The notes under the pieces are model-generated. The model was not told where the DNA came from. It did no database searches and saw only the letters and a program-made list of their open reading frames with translations. Position numbers and translations under genes: made by a program. Positions 22,089-31,913 of a stretch of 64,000 nucleotides of DNA are shown one piece after another (within the stretch, counting starts at the first letter, position 1; each line of letters opens with the position of its first letter). This DNA is from Dysidea avara (Eukaryota; Porifera; Demospongiae; Dictyoceratida; Dysideidae). Where the stretch lies: positions 24,378,672-24,442,671 of the forward strand of contig NC_089277.1 of assembly GCF_963678975.1 (NCBI RefSeq), given 5' to 3'.

Positions 22089-22640
22089 TATAAAATCTGC
22101 TTCATCTTTTTCTTTTTCCTGTGGTAAAGAAAAATATATAGGTTAAAAAGCCCCAAAGCTGGCCATAGGCCGGCTTTGGGGTATACAAATACAAAAAGAA
22201 GTGAAATCTAATCAAAAACAGCCAAGCTGTAAAAAAAGGAGTGCGGCCCTTGAAAAGGCTATGGTGAAAAAAGATGTGAAATCCAAGGTGGCGGCCAAGA
22301 AATGGCTATGATGGTACGTTAATGGTAAAAATTTTAATAATGACAATTCAGGTGAATTTTGTGCCAATTGACCAAGCGGCACCAAATTCACCTGAATTGT
22401 TGTTATTAAAATTTTTACCATTAACCTACCATCACAGCCATTTTTGGCCGCCACCTTGGATTTCACATCTTTTTTCACCATAGCCTTTCTGAGGGCCGCA
22501 CCCTTTTTTTACAGCTAGGCAGTTTTGGATTAGATTTCATTTCTTTTTGTATTTGTATACCCCAAAGCCGGCCTATGGCCAGCTTTGGGACTTTTTTAAC
22601 CTATGTTTTTTTCTTTACTACAGGAAGAAGAAAAGATGAA
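22089..22640. mobile_element. Central foldback with core MITE (22206-22537)
   Basis: The arms are inverse copies from the outer CTTCATCTTTTTCTTTTTCC through CCCCAAAGC(T/C)GGCC and ATCTAATC(A)AAAACAGCC to the centre at about 22365 (CAATTCAGGTGAATTTTGTG / CACCAAATTCACCTGAATTG). The inner core ATCTAATCAAAAACAGCC...GGATTAGAT also occurs alone at 26009 and 37379, so the core is a separate MITE expanded by flanking repeats. Confidence 0.75.
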
Positions 22641-22694
22641 GTAGATGTACTTTAAATATTTTATCAGTAAATGTACAAATTATATATATAATAC

Positions 22695-22939
22695 ATATGT
22701 GACCGGATTTGCGAAAAGGGGTCTTCCACACACACCCAATTTGCCAACTGTGACAATTGATAACTTCAGATTGGAAAGAGCTATTGCCTTGAACTTTGGG
22801 CAGTGGTGAGCACCACTATAGCTGAATTCATGGTGAACGTTTCAGGTTAATATGTTACTTGAAAACTGAGTTATGGTCTCCAACGTTTATGGAATTGGAT
22901 GTGTGTGGAAGACCCCTTTTCGCAAATTCGGTCACATAT
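22695..22939. mobile_element. MITE with ATATGTGACCGG termini
   Basis: About 40-bp inverted ends: ATATGTGACCGGATTTGCGA, then AAAGGGGTCTTCCACACA, mirrored at 22900-22939. 245 bp, no ORF. Same terminus style as 7921-8849 and 10741-10772. Confidence 0.75.
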
Positions 22940-22979
22940 ATTGATTACAGAAATCTCCATGGTGGTTTTTTTGTAACTG

Positions 22980-25090
22980 AACACTCTACAAGGTGACTTC
23001 TTCTAATTGCTCTCTCTACAGGGTGAATTGTTTATAGCTGGTCTCTCTACAGGACGATTTGTTTGTAGCTGAACTCTCTACAGGGTGATGTGTTTGCAGC
23101 TGAACTCTCTACATGGTGGTTGCTTTGTAGCTGAACTCTCTAAAAGGTGACTTCTTCTAGCTGAGCTCTCTACAGTGTGATCTTTTCATAGTTGATCTCT
23201 CTACAGGATGATTTGTTTGCAGCTGAACTCTCTACATGATGATTTCTTTGTAGCTGAACTCTCTACAGGACGATTTGTTTGTAGCTGAACTCTCTACAGG
23301 GTGATGTGTTTGCAGCTGAACTCTCTACAGGGTGATTTCTTTGTAGCTGAACACCCTACAAGGTAACTTCTTCTAGCTGATCTATCTACAGGGTGATGTG
23401 TTTGTAGCTGAATTCTGTATAGGTGATTTGTTTGCAGCTGAGCTCTTTACAGAATGGTTTCTTTGTAGCTGAACTCTCTAAAAGGTAACTTCTTCTAACT
23501 CATCTTTCTACAGGGCAATTTGTTTCTGGCAGAATTTTCTACAGGGTGATTTCTTTGCAGCTGAACTCTCTACATGGTGGTTTCTTTGTAGCTGAACTCT
23601 CTACAAGGTAATTTCTTCTAGCTGATCTTTCTACAGGGAGATTTGTTTGTAGCTGAACTATCTAAAAGGTAACTTCTTCTAGCTGATCTCTCTACAGGGT
23701 GATTTGTTCGTAGTTGAATTCTGTACAGGTGATTTGTTTGCAGCTGAGCTCTTTACAAAATGGTTTCTTTGTAGCTGAACTTTCTCCAAGGTAACTTCTT
23801 CTAACTGATTTTTCTACAGGGTGATTTGTTTGTAGCTGAAATCCCTACAAGGTAACTTCTACTAGCTGATCTTTATACAGGGCGATTTGTTTGTAGCTGA
23901 GTTCTCTACAGGGTGTTTGTTTGCAGCTGAAATCTCTACATGGTGGTTTCTTTATAGCTGAACTATCTACAAGGTGACTTCTTCTAGCTGATCTCTCTAC
24001 AGGGTGATTTGTTTGTAGCTGAACTCTCTACAGGTGATTTGTTTGTAGCTGAACTCTCTACAAGGCGATACTTCTAGGTGATCTCTCTACAGGATTCCTT
24101 GTTCCTAGCTGAACTCTCAACAGTGTGATCTGTTCATAGCTGAACTTTCTACTGGGTGATTTGTTTGCAGCTGAACTCTCTACATGGTGGTTTCTTTGTA
24201 GCTGAACGCTCTACAAGGTAATTTCTTCTAGCTGAACTCTCTACAGGGTGACTTGTTTCTAGCTGATCTCTCTACAGGGTGATCTGTTCATAGCTGAACT
24301 TTCTACAGGGTGATTTGTTTGCAGCTGAACTCTCTATATGGTAGCTTCTTTGTAGCTGAACTCTCTACAATGTGACTTCTTCTAGCTGAACTCTCTACAA
24401 GGTGACTTGTTTCTAGCTGATCTCTCTACAGGGTGACTTGTTTCTAGCTGAACTCTCCACAGGTGATTTGTTTGTAGCTGAACTCTCTACATGGTGGTTT
24501 TGTTGTAGCTGAACTCTCTACGAGGTAACTTCTTCTAGCTGATCTTTTTACACTGCATATTTGTTTGTAGCTGAGTTCTCTACAGGGTGATTTGTTTGCA
24601 GCTGAACTCTCTACATGGGAGTTTCATTGTAGCTGAACTCTCTACAATGTGACTTCTTCTAGCTGAACTCTCTATAGGGTGACTTGTTTCTACCTGAACT
24701 CTCTACAGGTGATTTGTTTGCAGCTGAACTCTCTACATGGTGGTTTCTTTGTAGCTGAACTCTCTACAAGGTAACTTCTTCTAGCTGATCTTTCTACAGG
24801 GCGATTTGTTTGTAGCTGAGTTCTCTACAGGGTGATTTATTTGTAGCTGAAATCCCTACAAGGTAACTTATTCTAGCTGATCTTTCTACAGGGCGATTTG
24901 TTTGTAGCTGAGTTCTCTACAGGGTGATTTGTTTGCAGCTGTACTCTCTACGTGGTAGTTTCTTTGTACCTGAACTCTCTACAGTGTAACTTCCTCTAGC
25001 TGAACTCTCTACAGGGTGATTTATTTGTAGCTGATCTCTATACAGGTTACTTATTTCTAACTGATCTCTTGAATTCTGTTCAGGGTGACT
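22980..25090 (-). repeat. Minisatellite array C, inverse orientation
   Basis: About 68 units of the same minisatellite on the minus strand (plus strand reads GTAGCTGAACTCTCTACAGG). It forms the right arm of the composite element opposite arrays A and B. Confidence 0.9.
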
Positions 25091-25921
25091 GCTCTATTAG
25101 GATGACTGCTCTATTAGAGTATCTCGATCTCGCACTTGCTACACCAAGTTGGATTTCGTGTTATAACTCCGTGGCTTTAAGTCTGATTCTTCTACACCAT
25201 TGAAGAGCCTTTCTAAGATGATAACTCCATCTATACAGCGATTTTCAAAGCATTATCCCAAGCGGTTTATCTGGTAGGCGTGGCAAGCAGTCGTTTTTTA
25301 TTAGCTAATCTCGATTGCGTAATTGTTACACACTGTTGATTTTTTCGCTGTATCTTCCTGGTTTTTATCTCGATTTCTTTCAAACCACAAGAGGTTTAAG
25401 GTTCAATAGTTAACCTATACACCCACCGATTTTCAGCTTCTTCCCATACGCGGTTTACCCTGTAGGCGTGACAACATATTGGTGTTATTATTCGTGCATA
25501 ATCGCTCATAACTCTTTGCCTGTTTATGGTATTCCAGCCAAAGTTGGTACCGAGATGCGCCTATATACCCCCCTTCTGTGTGCCAAATTTCAAGGAAATC
25601 GGATAACGCATTCGCGTTTTATAGCGGTTTTTGTAAGTGTGCGAAAAGAGGAAGAAAAATAAGAAGAAAAAGAAAAAAACGAAGAAACTAAGCCAATTTT
25701 TGAAGTCCATATCTCAGGAATGCCTGAAGCGATTTTGCTCAAATTTGGAATGTGGAGTACTGAAGTTGGAGGAAATGTACACCGCAAAATTTGTCTTGTT
25801 TCATCAAGGCAGCACAGAGCTACGGAGGTGCGAAAATTGCGTTTTCTTTCTTCCTGTCAATATGCTCACGGGGTTGCGCGCCGGCTTCTTGGGCCGCACG
25901 ACACACTACCGTGTGTCTTGA
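25090..25921 (-). repeat. Diverged inverse terminal module
   Basis: Starts with the inverse motif CTGCTCTATTAGAGTATCTC and ends with CACACTACCGTGTGTCTTGA. Landmarks shared with the left module include CCTGTAGGCGTGACA, CCAAAGTTGGTAC, GTGTGCCAAATTTCA and GGCTTCTTGGGCCGCACGAC. More diverged from copy 1 than copy 1 is from 41100-41898. Confidence 0.65.
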
Positions 25922-26008
25922 TTTCCAATGGCTTATTGAATACAAATAAGCCTTAATATAAACCCTGTATTATACTCATGTTATACTTTAGTATAATGCA
26001 TACTATAC

Positions 26009-26317
26009 TATCTAATCAAAAACAGCCAAGCTGTAAAAAAAGGTGCGGCCCCCAAAAAGGCCATGGGGAAAAAAGATGTGAAATCCAAGGTGGCGGCCAA
26101 GAAATGGTTGTGATGGTAGGTTAATGGTTACATTTTAATAACGACAATTCAAGTGAATTTTGTGCCACTTGGTCTTGGCATCAAATTCACCTGAATTGTC
26201 GCTATTAAAATTTTTATTATTAACCTACCATCACAGCCATTTCTTGGCTGCCACCTTGGATTTCACATCTTTTTACACCATGGCCTTTTTGGGGCTGCAC
26301 CTTTTTTGATTAGATAA
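26009..26317. mobile_element. Solo palindromic MITE with TA target site
   Basis: Inverted ends TCTAATCAAAAA and TTTTTGATTAGA flanked by TA. The arms pair along nearly their whole length to a centre at about 26165. This is the free-standing form of the core MITE at 22206-22537 and 37379-37708. Confidence 0.75.
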
Positions 26318-27140
26318 AGCTTAACAGCTGCATAGTATACTTATCAACTCCTCCTTTTGTCCTGCATCCATCAACATCATGAATATGATCTGGCCAAGTA
26401 CCACACAATTTACTGCTACACTTGTTGCAACACCCAACACCAACACAGCATAGTACTATACAGGACTACAATATATAAAATTAGTAACTAGATACATAAG
26501 TACTCACACAATACAGCGAGGAACAAGTAACTCTGCTTCATTGCTACTGCTGATCTTCTTACAGAGATAATTGAAATGCAGTACCAACCAACTATATACA
26601 AGCCTGTAAACTGGATATTGCTTGCACATCCAGGTCCAGAATTATGTGCATGCAATAACACAGATGGGCGAACAAAAAGTGCTGACAAATGATGAGGGAA
26701 ATTTTGTGGCTTAACTGATATCAATGTTGAGGTATTCCCTTGTTTACGTTACTAAGACAACTTCCTCATAGTACCATTTTACATGCACAATACTTGTCTA
26801 AAGCTAAACATGCCAACCATTGCTACATGTGTAGTGTGCCTGGTTATTTAGTATGACCAACATAATATAAGAGATACGGGAAATTGTTATTTTTGCATAA
26901 TTGCCATTAATGGATTTAATGATCTTACTTGGGGGTCAACATTATAAAGCTCCCTTCCTGCATGTGCATGATTTTCAGCAGGTATATATAGCAACACATG
27001 TATATTATGTAAAGTAAATTTATTGGTCTATGTAAGGTAGATTAAACTGTCACATTTTGATGATATAAAAATAAATGGTTGATCAAATCTCCTAGCTAGA
27101 ATCCTTAAGAGGCTGGGACATAGTATAGTGGTGATTTGAA
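26318..27140. other. Intergenic, no gene recognised
   Basis: AT-rich sequence without a supported ORF or repeat match inside the window. Confidence 0.4.
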
Positions 27141-27472
27141 TAGAGGTGTGCGATAACTAATTTAGACATATCTTGATATTTCCTTTAAACTTATCTCGAT
27201 TATCTAACATATCTTGATAACTGGAATAATTATTTATTTTAGTAAACTGCCAATATTGTAACCAGTAAAAGTGAGTAAATTGCAATTTTGAAGACTTGAA
27301 AAATGTTATTTTTAACACTGTTCACAACTGGTAGGAGAGTTAGAGCTCCCAGGAGATGCCTATACCATCAGGTATACAAATAATATAATTTACAGAAATT
27401 ACTATTATCTAGATTAATAAACCTATCATCCTTATCTCGATAAGTCTTATGATATCTCGATAATTGAATATA

Positions 27473-28281
27473 CCACCCCAAAAACACCTTCGCTGTAAAA
27501 AAGGTGCGCCCAAGAAACTACAAGTACCTGGAACCCAATGTAAAAAACAAAAAGAAAAAACAGCTTAACTGAAGTGAAAAGTAGCTGGTAACTTAAAGAG
27601 CTGATATCTGAAGCGGCCAAGAATACAATTACTAAAGTTTAATCCATGCAAGAACACCTTGGCTATAAAACAGGTATATACATGAAAGTAACTGGCAATT
27701 GAAATGGCTGATATCTGAAGCGGCCAAGAATGAATGGTCATATACAACTAATTCAAAAATTTAACACTGAACCTTTATAATTCAGCTGTGTTCTATATTC
27801 ACTCTTGCTGCATCGTAAAGTAATTTCTTTTAACTCTAATTGGCTGGTAATTTGGCCACCTTTTTTTGCTCTATTATACTGACTATTAAACAAGGCGGCC
27901 AAATTACCAGCCAATTAGAGTTAAAAGAAATTACTTTACGATGCAGCAAGAGTGAATATAGAACACAGCTGAATTATAAAGGTTCAGTGTTAAATTTTTG
28001 AATTAGTTGTATATGACCATTCATTCTTGGCCGCTTCAGATATCAGCCATTTCAATTGCCAGTTACTTTCATGTATACACCTGTTTTATAGCCAAGGTGT
28101 TCTTGCATGGATTAAACTTTAGTAATTGTATTCTTGGCCGCTTCAGATATCAGCTCTTTAAGTTACCAGCTACTTTTCACTTCAGCTAAGCTGTTTTTTC
28201 TTTTTGTTTTTTACATTGGGTTCCAGGTATTTGTAGTTTCTTGGGCACGCCTTTTTTACAGCGAAGGTGTTTTTGGGGTGG
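27473..28281. mobile_element. Near-perfect foldback element, ~390-bp arms
   Basis: The two arms are almost identical inverse copies. The 60-codon frames at 27565-27747 (minus) and 28007-28189 (plus) translate to the same peptide, which reflects arm identity, not a gene. Ends: CCACCCCAAAAACACCTTCG and its inverse. The centre is an unpaired stretch of about 25 bp at 27866-27890. Another copy of the arm end begins the window (1-80). Confidence 0.85.
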
Positions 28282-28653
28282 ATATCACTCATTTTTGTCA
28301 GTGATAGACTCTACATTTGGTTTAAAAGGTAATTTTTTTGGAAATGAGCAATTAACATTAATGCAGAATATTATCTTGGAGAGTCAGTAAAATCCATACA
28401 TAATGATTATTTCATAACACCGTAAATTCGGAAGTATGAATTTACGGTGTAGTATGACTGTTCTATTAGAGTAAATTTATCTTTACTTCCTGCACGTCAT
28501 GAATATATCTCATATCTGTGCATGTTAAATGCTTCAGACACCTAATTAAACTTGCAAGTGCCTAATTAGTTCACAGTTGCTACACAGCTATAAATACGTT
28601 TGTAATTGTTATCATCATAATCATTTATCATGTTATAACCATTTTTTAATATT

Positions 28654-29018
28654 TTGGTCACAACTTCAGGATTAGAGCAGCAGAGAAAGGAATAGAGGAC
28701 TCAACCATCAAGACTTGTATATGGGAGATGGAACAGTATTGTGATGGACAATGTCGGTACTAACCCCTCAAGGGTGTTGCAGTACAGTATAGATGCAAGA
28801 CCAGAGCCTCGATCGTCACCTTTTGACTGTGGTCACAATTTCAGGATTGGAGCAGCAGAGAAAGGAATGGAGGACTCAATCATCAAGACTCGGGGAGATG
28901 GAATAGTATTGCCATGGACAATGCCAGCACTAACCCCTCAAGGATGTCACAGTACAGTATCGATACAACCACTCCAACCAGTGCATAAGACCAGAGCTCG
29001 ATCATCACCTTTTGACTG
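28654..29018. repeat. Two-copy tandem duplication, ~180 bp
   Basis: Unit 1 (28654-28830) and unit 2 (28831-29018) share TTCAGGATTRGAGCAGCAGA, AAAGGAATRGAGGACTCAA, ACTAACCCCTCAAGG and CACCTTTTGACTG, with small indels. No ORF is shared by both. Confidence 0.75.
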
Positions 29019-29894
29019 AAATTTTTATACTTGATGAAGCAATTAAAACAAAAAAGTTGTAGTACTTGTACTTTCCTGAGGGAACATGTCCCCAGAGTCC
29101 CAGACTCCCTTGCCTGTTCAGCAGAATAATAGGATTGAGCCTTACTACCACTTTCACCTTTATTCTTGGCCTGAATGTACATATCAGCAACATAATACAG
29201 TAGCTGTAGATAATGCTAGTTAATGCCCCTAGGCAGAGCTATAGGGGTGGGAATTTTTCCCTACTATCATACTATCATAGTAGTTCTTCTCGAAGTTCTT
29301 TGCCTGGCCATCATCAACTGCTGTCCATCAACTGCTGTCAAAACATTAGTCTCGTCCCCCAGACCCTTCCTCAAGCATGCTTATCACACAAAAATAACTT
29401 AGTTTAGCAGTGCACAAACAATTATTCATTGACAGCTTATACTACACTTACCGCATTGTTGAACCATGTATACCACCGGATTGACAACTAACACGTGATC
29501 TATTTAGGGGAAATCTCGTGGAAAGTCCCTAATTAACTTAAGCGGACACTCATGATACGTGGTTTTAAATTGAATGGTTTAAGAATGTAACTGGATGGCG
29601 AGGCGTACTTTAATCACTAGGCGTTAGGGAGAGCACATTAGCACTCCGTGAAATTAAAGCTCACGTGATCTCACGTGACCTGATGACGTCACACAAGCCC
29701 ACGTTGTGTGATACGTCATCATCCGGGTGCATTCACTCAGGACTTGCAGCTCCAAGGCTACATCAAGTGTGAATTTCAGTGCATCGTTTTTATACCCCTC
29801 CTAGCTGAAATCGATGGTGGGTATCTATAAACAACGTCTTGAAAACGTTTTCAGACTGTACTGAACTTAGAAAAAAACTGAAAAGTCTCGAGCG
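29019..29894. other. No gene recognised
   Basis: Contains a CACGTGATC-rich stretch at 29490-29700 with several ACGTGA and GACGTCA elements. I cannot tie these to a promoter. Confidence 0.35.
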
Positions 29895-29905
29895 AAAAAA
29901 AAAAA

Positions 29906-29980
29906 GTGAACTACAGCGGGAATCGAACCTTCGACCACCTGATTTCAAGCCTCATGCACTACCTCTTTGCTACTGTGACT
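29906..29980 (-). pseudogene. tRNA-Ser(UGA)-like pseudogene or SINE head
   Basis: On the minus strand an A box (TAGCAAAGAGG, 29962-29972) and a perfect B box (GGTTCGATTCC, 29919-29929) are spaced as in a tRNA gene. The loop CTTGAAA would give anticodon UGA. A T-run (the A-run at 29896-29905 on the plus strand) follows immediately as a Pol III terminator. The acceptor arms GTCACAG and CTGTAGT pair with wobbles, but the anticodon and T stems do not close and the long variable arm of tRNA-Ser is missing. I therefore call it degenerate. Confidence 0.5.
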
Positions 29981-30017
29981 TCTTGTATAATATTTACTAA
30001 TTCTAGCTATAAAAGTC

Positions 30018-30262
30018 TAACACTCTTACCCTAACCCTAACCTAGCAGATTATAAATGATTGCCTAACTCTTACCCTAAACCTAACCTAGCAGATTATAA
30101 ATGATTGCCTAACTCTTACCCTAACCTAGCAGATTATAAATGATTGCCTAACTCTTACCCTAACCCTAACCTAGCAGATTATAAATGATTGCCTAACTCT
30201 TACCCTAACCCTAACCTAACAGATTATAAAGATTGCCTAACTCTTACCCTAACCCTAACCTA
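30018..30262. repeat. Telomere-like tandem repeat, ~45 bp unit
   Basis: Five to six units, each with TTACCCTAACCCTAACC followed by TAGCAGATTATAAATGATTG. CCCTAA is the reverse of the metazoan telomere repeat TTAGGG, here interspersed with a constant spacer, so this is an interstitial telomere-like satellite and not a chromosome end. Confidence 0.85.
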
Positions 30263-30637
30263 ACTTTTACTACCCGATGTGACATTAAAGATAGTCAGTT
30301 CTCTAACCTCGAGACGAAACAGGCTCAGGAAAGTGTTCCTTCACTACCATTCTAATCTATAGACTAAATAAAAGACTAACCAGTCGTATGAACATCCGTA
30401 CTGTATTCCGCGAGGCATTTCATCATTACCTCGTGGCCAGGAAGACCAGACTAATCACGTGATATAGATTACGGGATAATTTACGGTATGCTAATGTGAT
30501 TTCCCTAATGGTTACTCTTTAATCGACTCGACTTTACTGAGAAACTCGAGCCCCTCGTGAGAAACTACATCGCTTGAGCAACGTTTGAAAAAGTAAGAGT
30601 CAAGAATACTGAGCATAGATAGGACTCTATGATATAT

Positions 30638-31792
30638 ACTCCAAACATATCAGAGGCTTTACAACCCCTTGAGGACAACATCCGGCTGGTACTTATCCCT
30701 ACTTTGATGGGTTGCTCTCCACCAAATGACACAATCCGTAAATTATTTGCCCTTCCACCTCGATATGGTGGTTTGGGTATCATAAACCCAACTCTTATTG
30801 CAGCTGAGGAGTATTCAGCCTCGTGTCACATTGCTGAGCCTCTTTCACAATTCATTCTGGACCGGGGTATCAATTCGGCTATTGTTAAAACAGAACAGCT
30901 ATCTCGCAAGTCCGCAATCCGCAATTCCAAATCTTCCAACTATTCGGATAGATCTTCCAGTTTGCGTACCCACTTAGATCCCTCCTCTCAACGCGCTTTA
31001 GATCTAGCCTCAGCCAAAGGGGCCTCCAACTGGCTTACCACCCGGCCCCTACAGGAACATGGCTTTGCACTGCATAAGTCCGCGTTTCACGATGCCGTGG
31101 CACTACGTTATGGGTGGTCTCCTCAGCGGACTCCTGCTCACTGTGCATGTGGGACTTCCTTTTCAGTGGAGCATGCTTTATCCTGTCCCAAGGGTGGCTT
31201 ACCTTCTATCCGACACAATGAGATCAGATATCTAACTGCTACCCTGTTGACTGAAGTATGCTCTCAGGTAGCTGTTGAACCAGAGCTCCAGCCGGTTTCA
31301 CAGCAGGACTACCCTGCTTCTGCCAATATCCAAGATGGTGCCCGTCTTGACATCGCCATGAATGGTTTTTGGGGTGGAAGAAGTGAAAGATGTTTTGTGG
31401 ATGTGCGGGTGTTCAACCCTCTGGCTGCTTCTAATGCGTCCTCATCACTGGCCTCCTGTTATCGGAGGCACGAGAACATTAAGAAACGTGCGTATGCTCA
31501 GAGAATTCGTGAGGAGGAGCATGCCTCTTTTACCCCCCTGGTAATGTCTGCCTCTGGTGGTCTGGCTCATGAGGCTTCTGTTTTTTATCAACGCTTGGCT
31601 CATCAACTTTCAAACAAGTGGGGCGATGATTACTCTGTTGTCATGGGGTGGTTAAGGTGCTGTCTATCTTTTTCTCTCTTGCGGTCCTCCATACAATGCA
31701 TCCGCGGAGCCCGCTCATCCATCGGTCACTATGTTAAGACTCCCCCAATTGTGGAGCTGATTCGGGCAGAGTCTCAGTTTGCCGTGGACTAA
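30638..31792 (+). pseudogene. C-terminal part of RT/nuclease polyprotein (truncated copy)
   Basis: Open to TAA at 31790-31792, about 384 codons, no internal stop. It corresponds to residues about 330-690 of the ORF at 3251-5427. Shared blocks are PNISEALQPLEDNIRL, RYGGLGIINP, KGASNWLT, HGFALHKSAFHDAV and LRYGW. Then follow the zinc-knuckle-like CACGTSFSVEHALSC, GARLD, FVDVRVFNPLA and the terminal LSFSLLRSS/CIRGARSS. RT motifs are absent because of 5' truncation. The ATG at 30629 lies in the target duplication and is not the native start. Identity to the minus-strand copy is moderate (roughly half), so the window samples two lineages of the family. Confidence 0.8.
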
Positions 31793-31864
31793 GAAAGTCC
31801 CGGTTTGTCCAGCACAGGCCATTTATGTGCTGGGGGTGGTAGGCAAGGGCAGTCCATCAAGCCC

Positions 31865-31900
<36 letters not shown>
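30638..31900 (+). mobile_element. 5'-truncated RT-family retrotransposon with poly(A) and target duplication
   Basis: The insertion starts within the region C-terminal to the RT domain, ends in a run of about 32 A (31869-31900), and is flanked by the duplicated target CTCTATGATATAT at 30625-30637 and 31901-31913. These are the marks of target-primed reverse transcription. The 3' untranslated part holds a perfect 8-bp hairpin (CCAGCACA / TGTGCTGG, 31809-31833) about 35 bases before the poly(A). Confidence 0.85.
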
Positions 31901-31904
<4 letters not shown>

Positions 31905-31913
31905 ATGATATAT

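Larger units (their letters stand above)
17803..25921. mobile_element. Composite foldback element with minisatellite arms
   Basis: The ends are inverse copies: TCAAGACACACGGTAGTGTG at 17803 and its inverse CACACTACCGTGTGTCTTGA at 25902-25921, continuing inward with TCGTGCGGCCCAAGAAGCCGG. Order: terminal module (17803-18600), minisatellite (18660-19285), broken MITE plus partial module (19385-20290), minisatellite (20335-21990), central foldback (22089-22640), a MITE (22695-22939), minisatellite in the opposite orientation (22980-25090), and a diverged inverse terminal module (25090-25921). The 8.1-kb whole is a large imperfect palindrome. No transposase is visible. The layout resembles Drosophila Foldback elements. 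An inverse half-copy lies at 37379-41898. Confidence 0.65.

Noticed and set aside
22212..22481. 89-codon ORF also found at 37433-37702
   Set aside because: It lies across the palindromic MITE; the recurrence reflects the repeat and its symmetry, not a protein.
29490..29720. CACGTGA/GACGTCA-rich promoter
   Set aside because: Several CRE- or E-box-like sites occur, but no ORF or exon lies downstream in either direction within a plausible distance.
29906..29980. Functional tRNA-Ser gene
   Set aside because: Boxes and terminator are good, but the anticodon and T stems do not pair and the long variable arm is missing.
30018..30262. Chromosome end (telomere)
   Set aside because: Telomere-like cores are separated by a constant non-telomeric spacer and flanked on both sides by other DNA.
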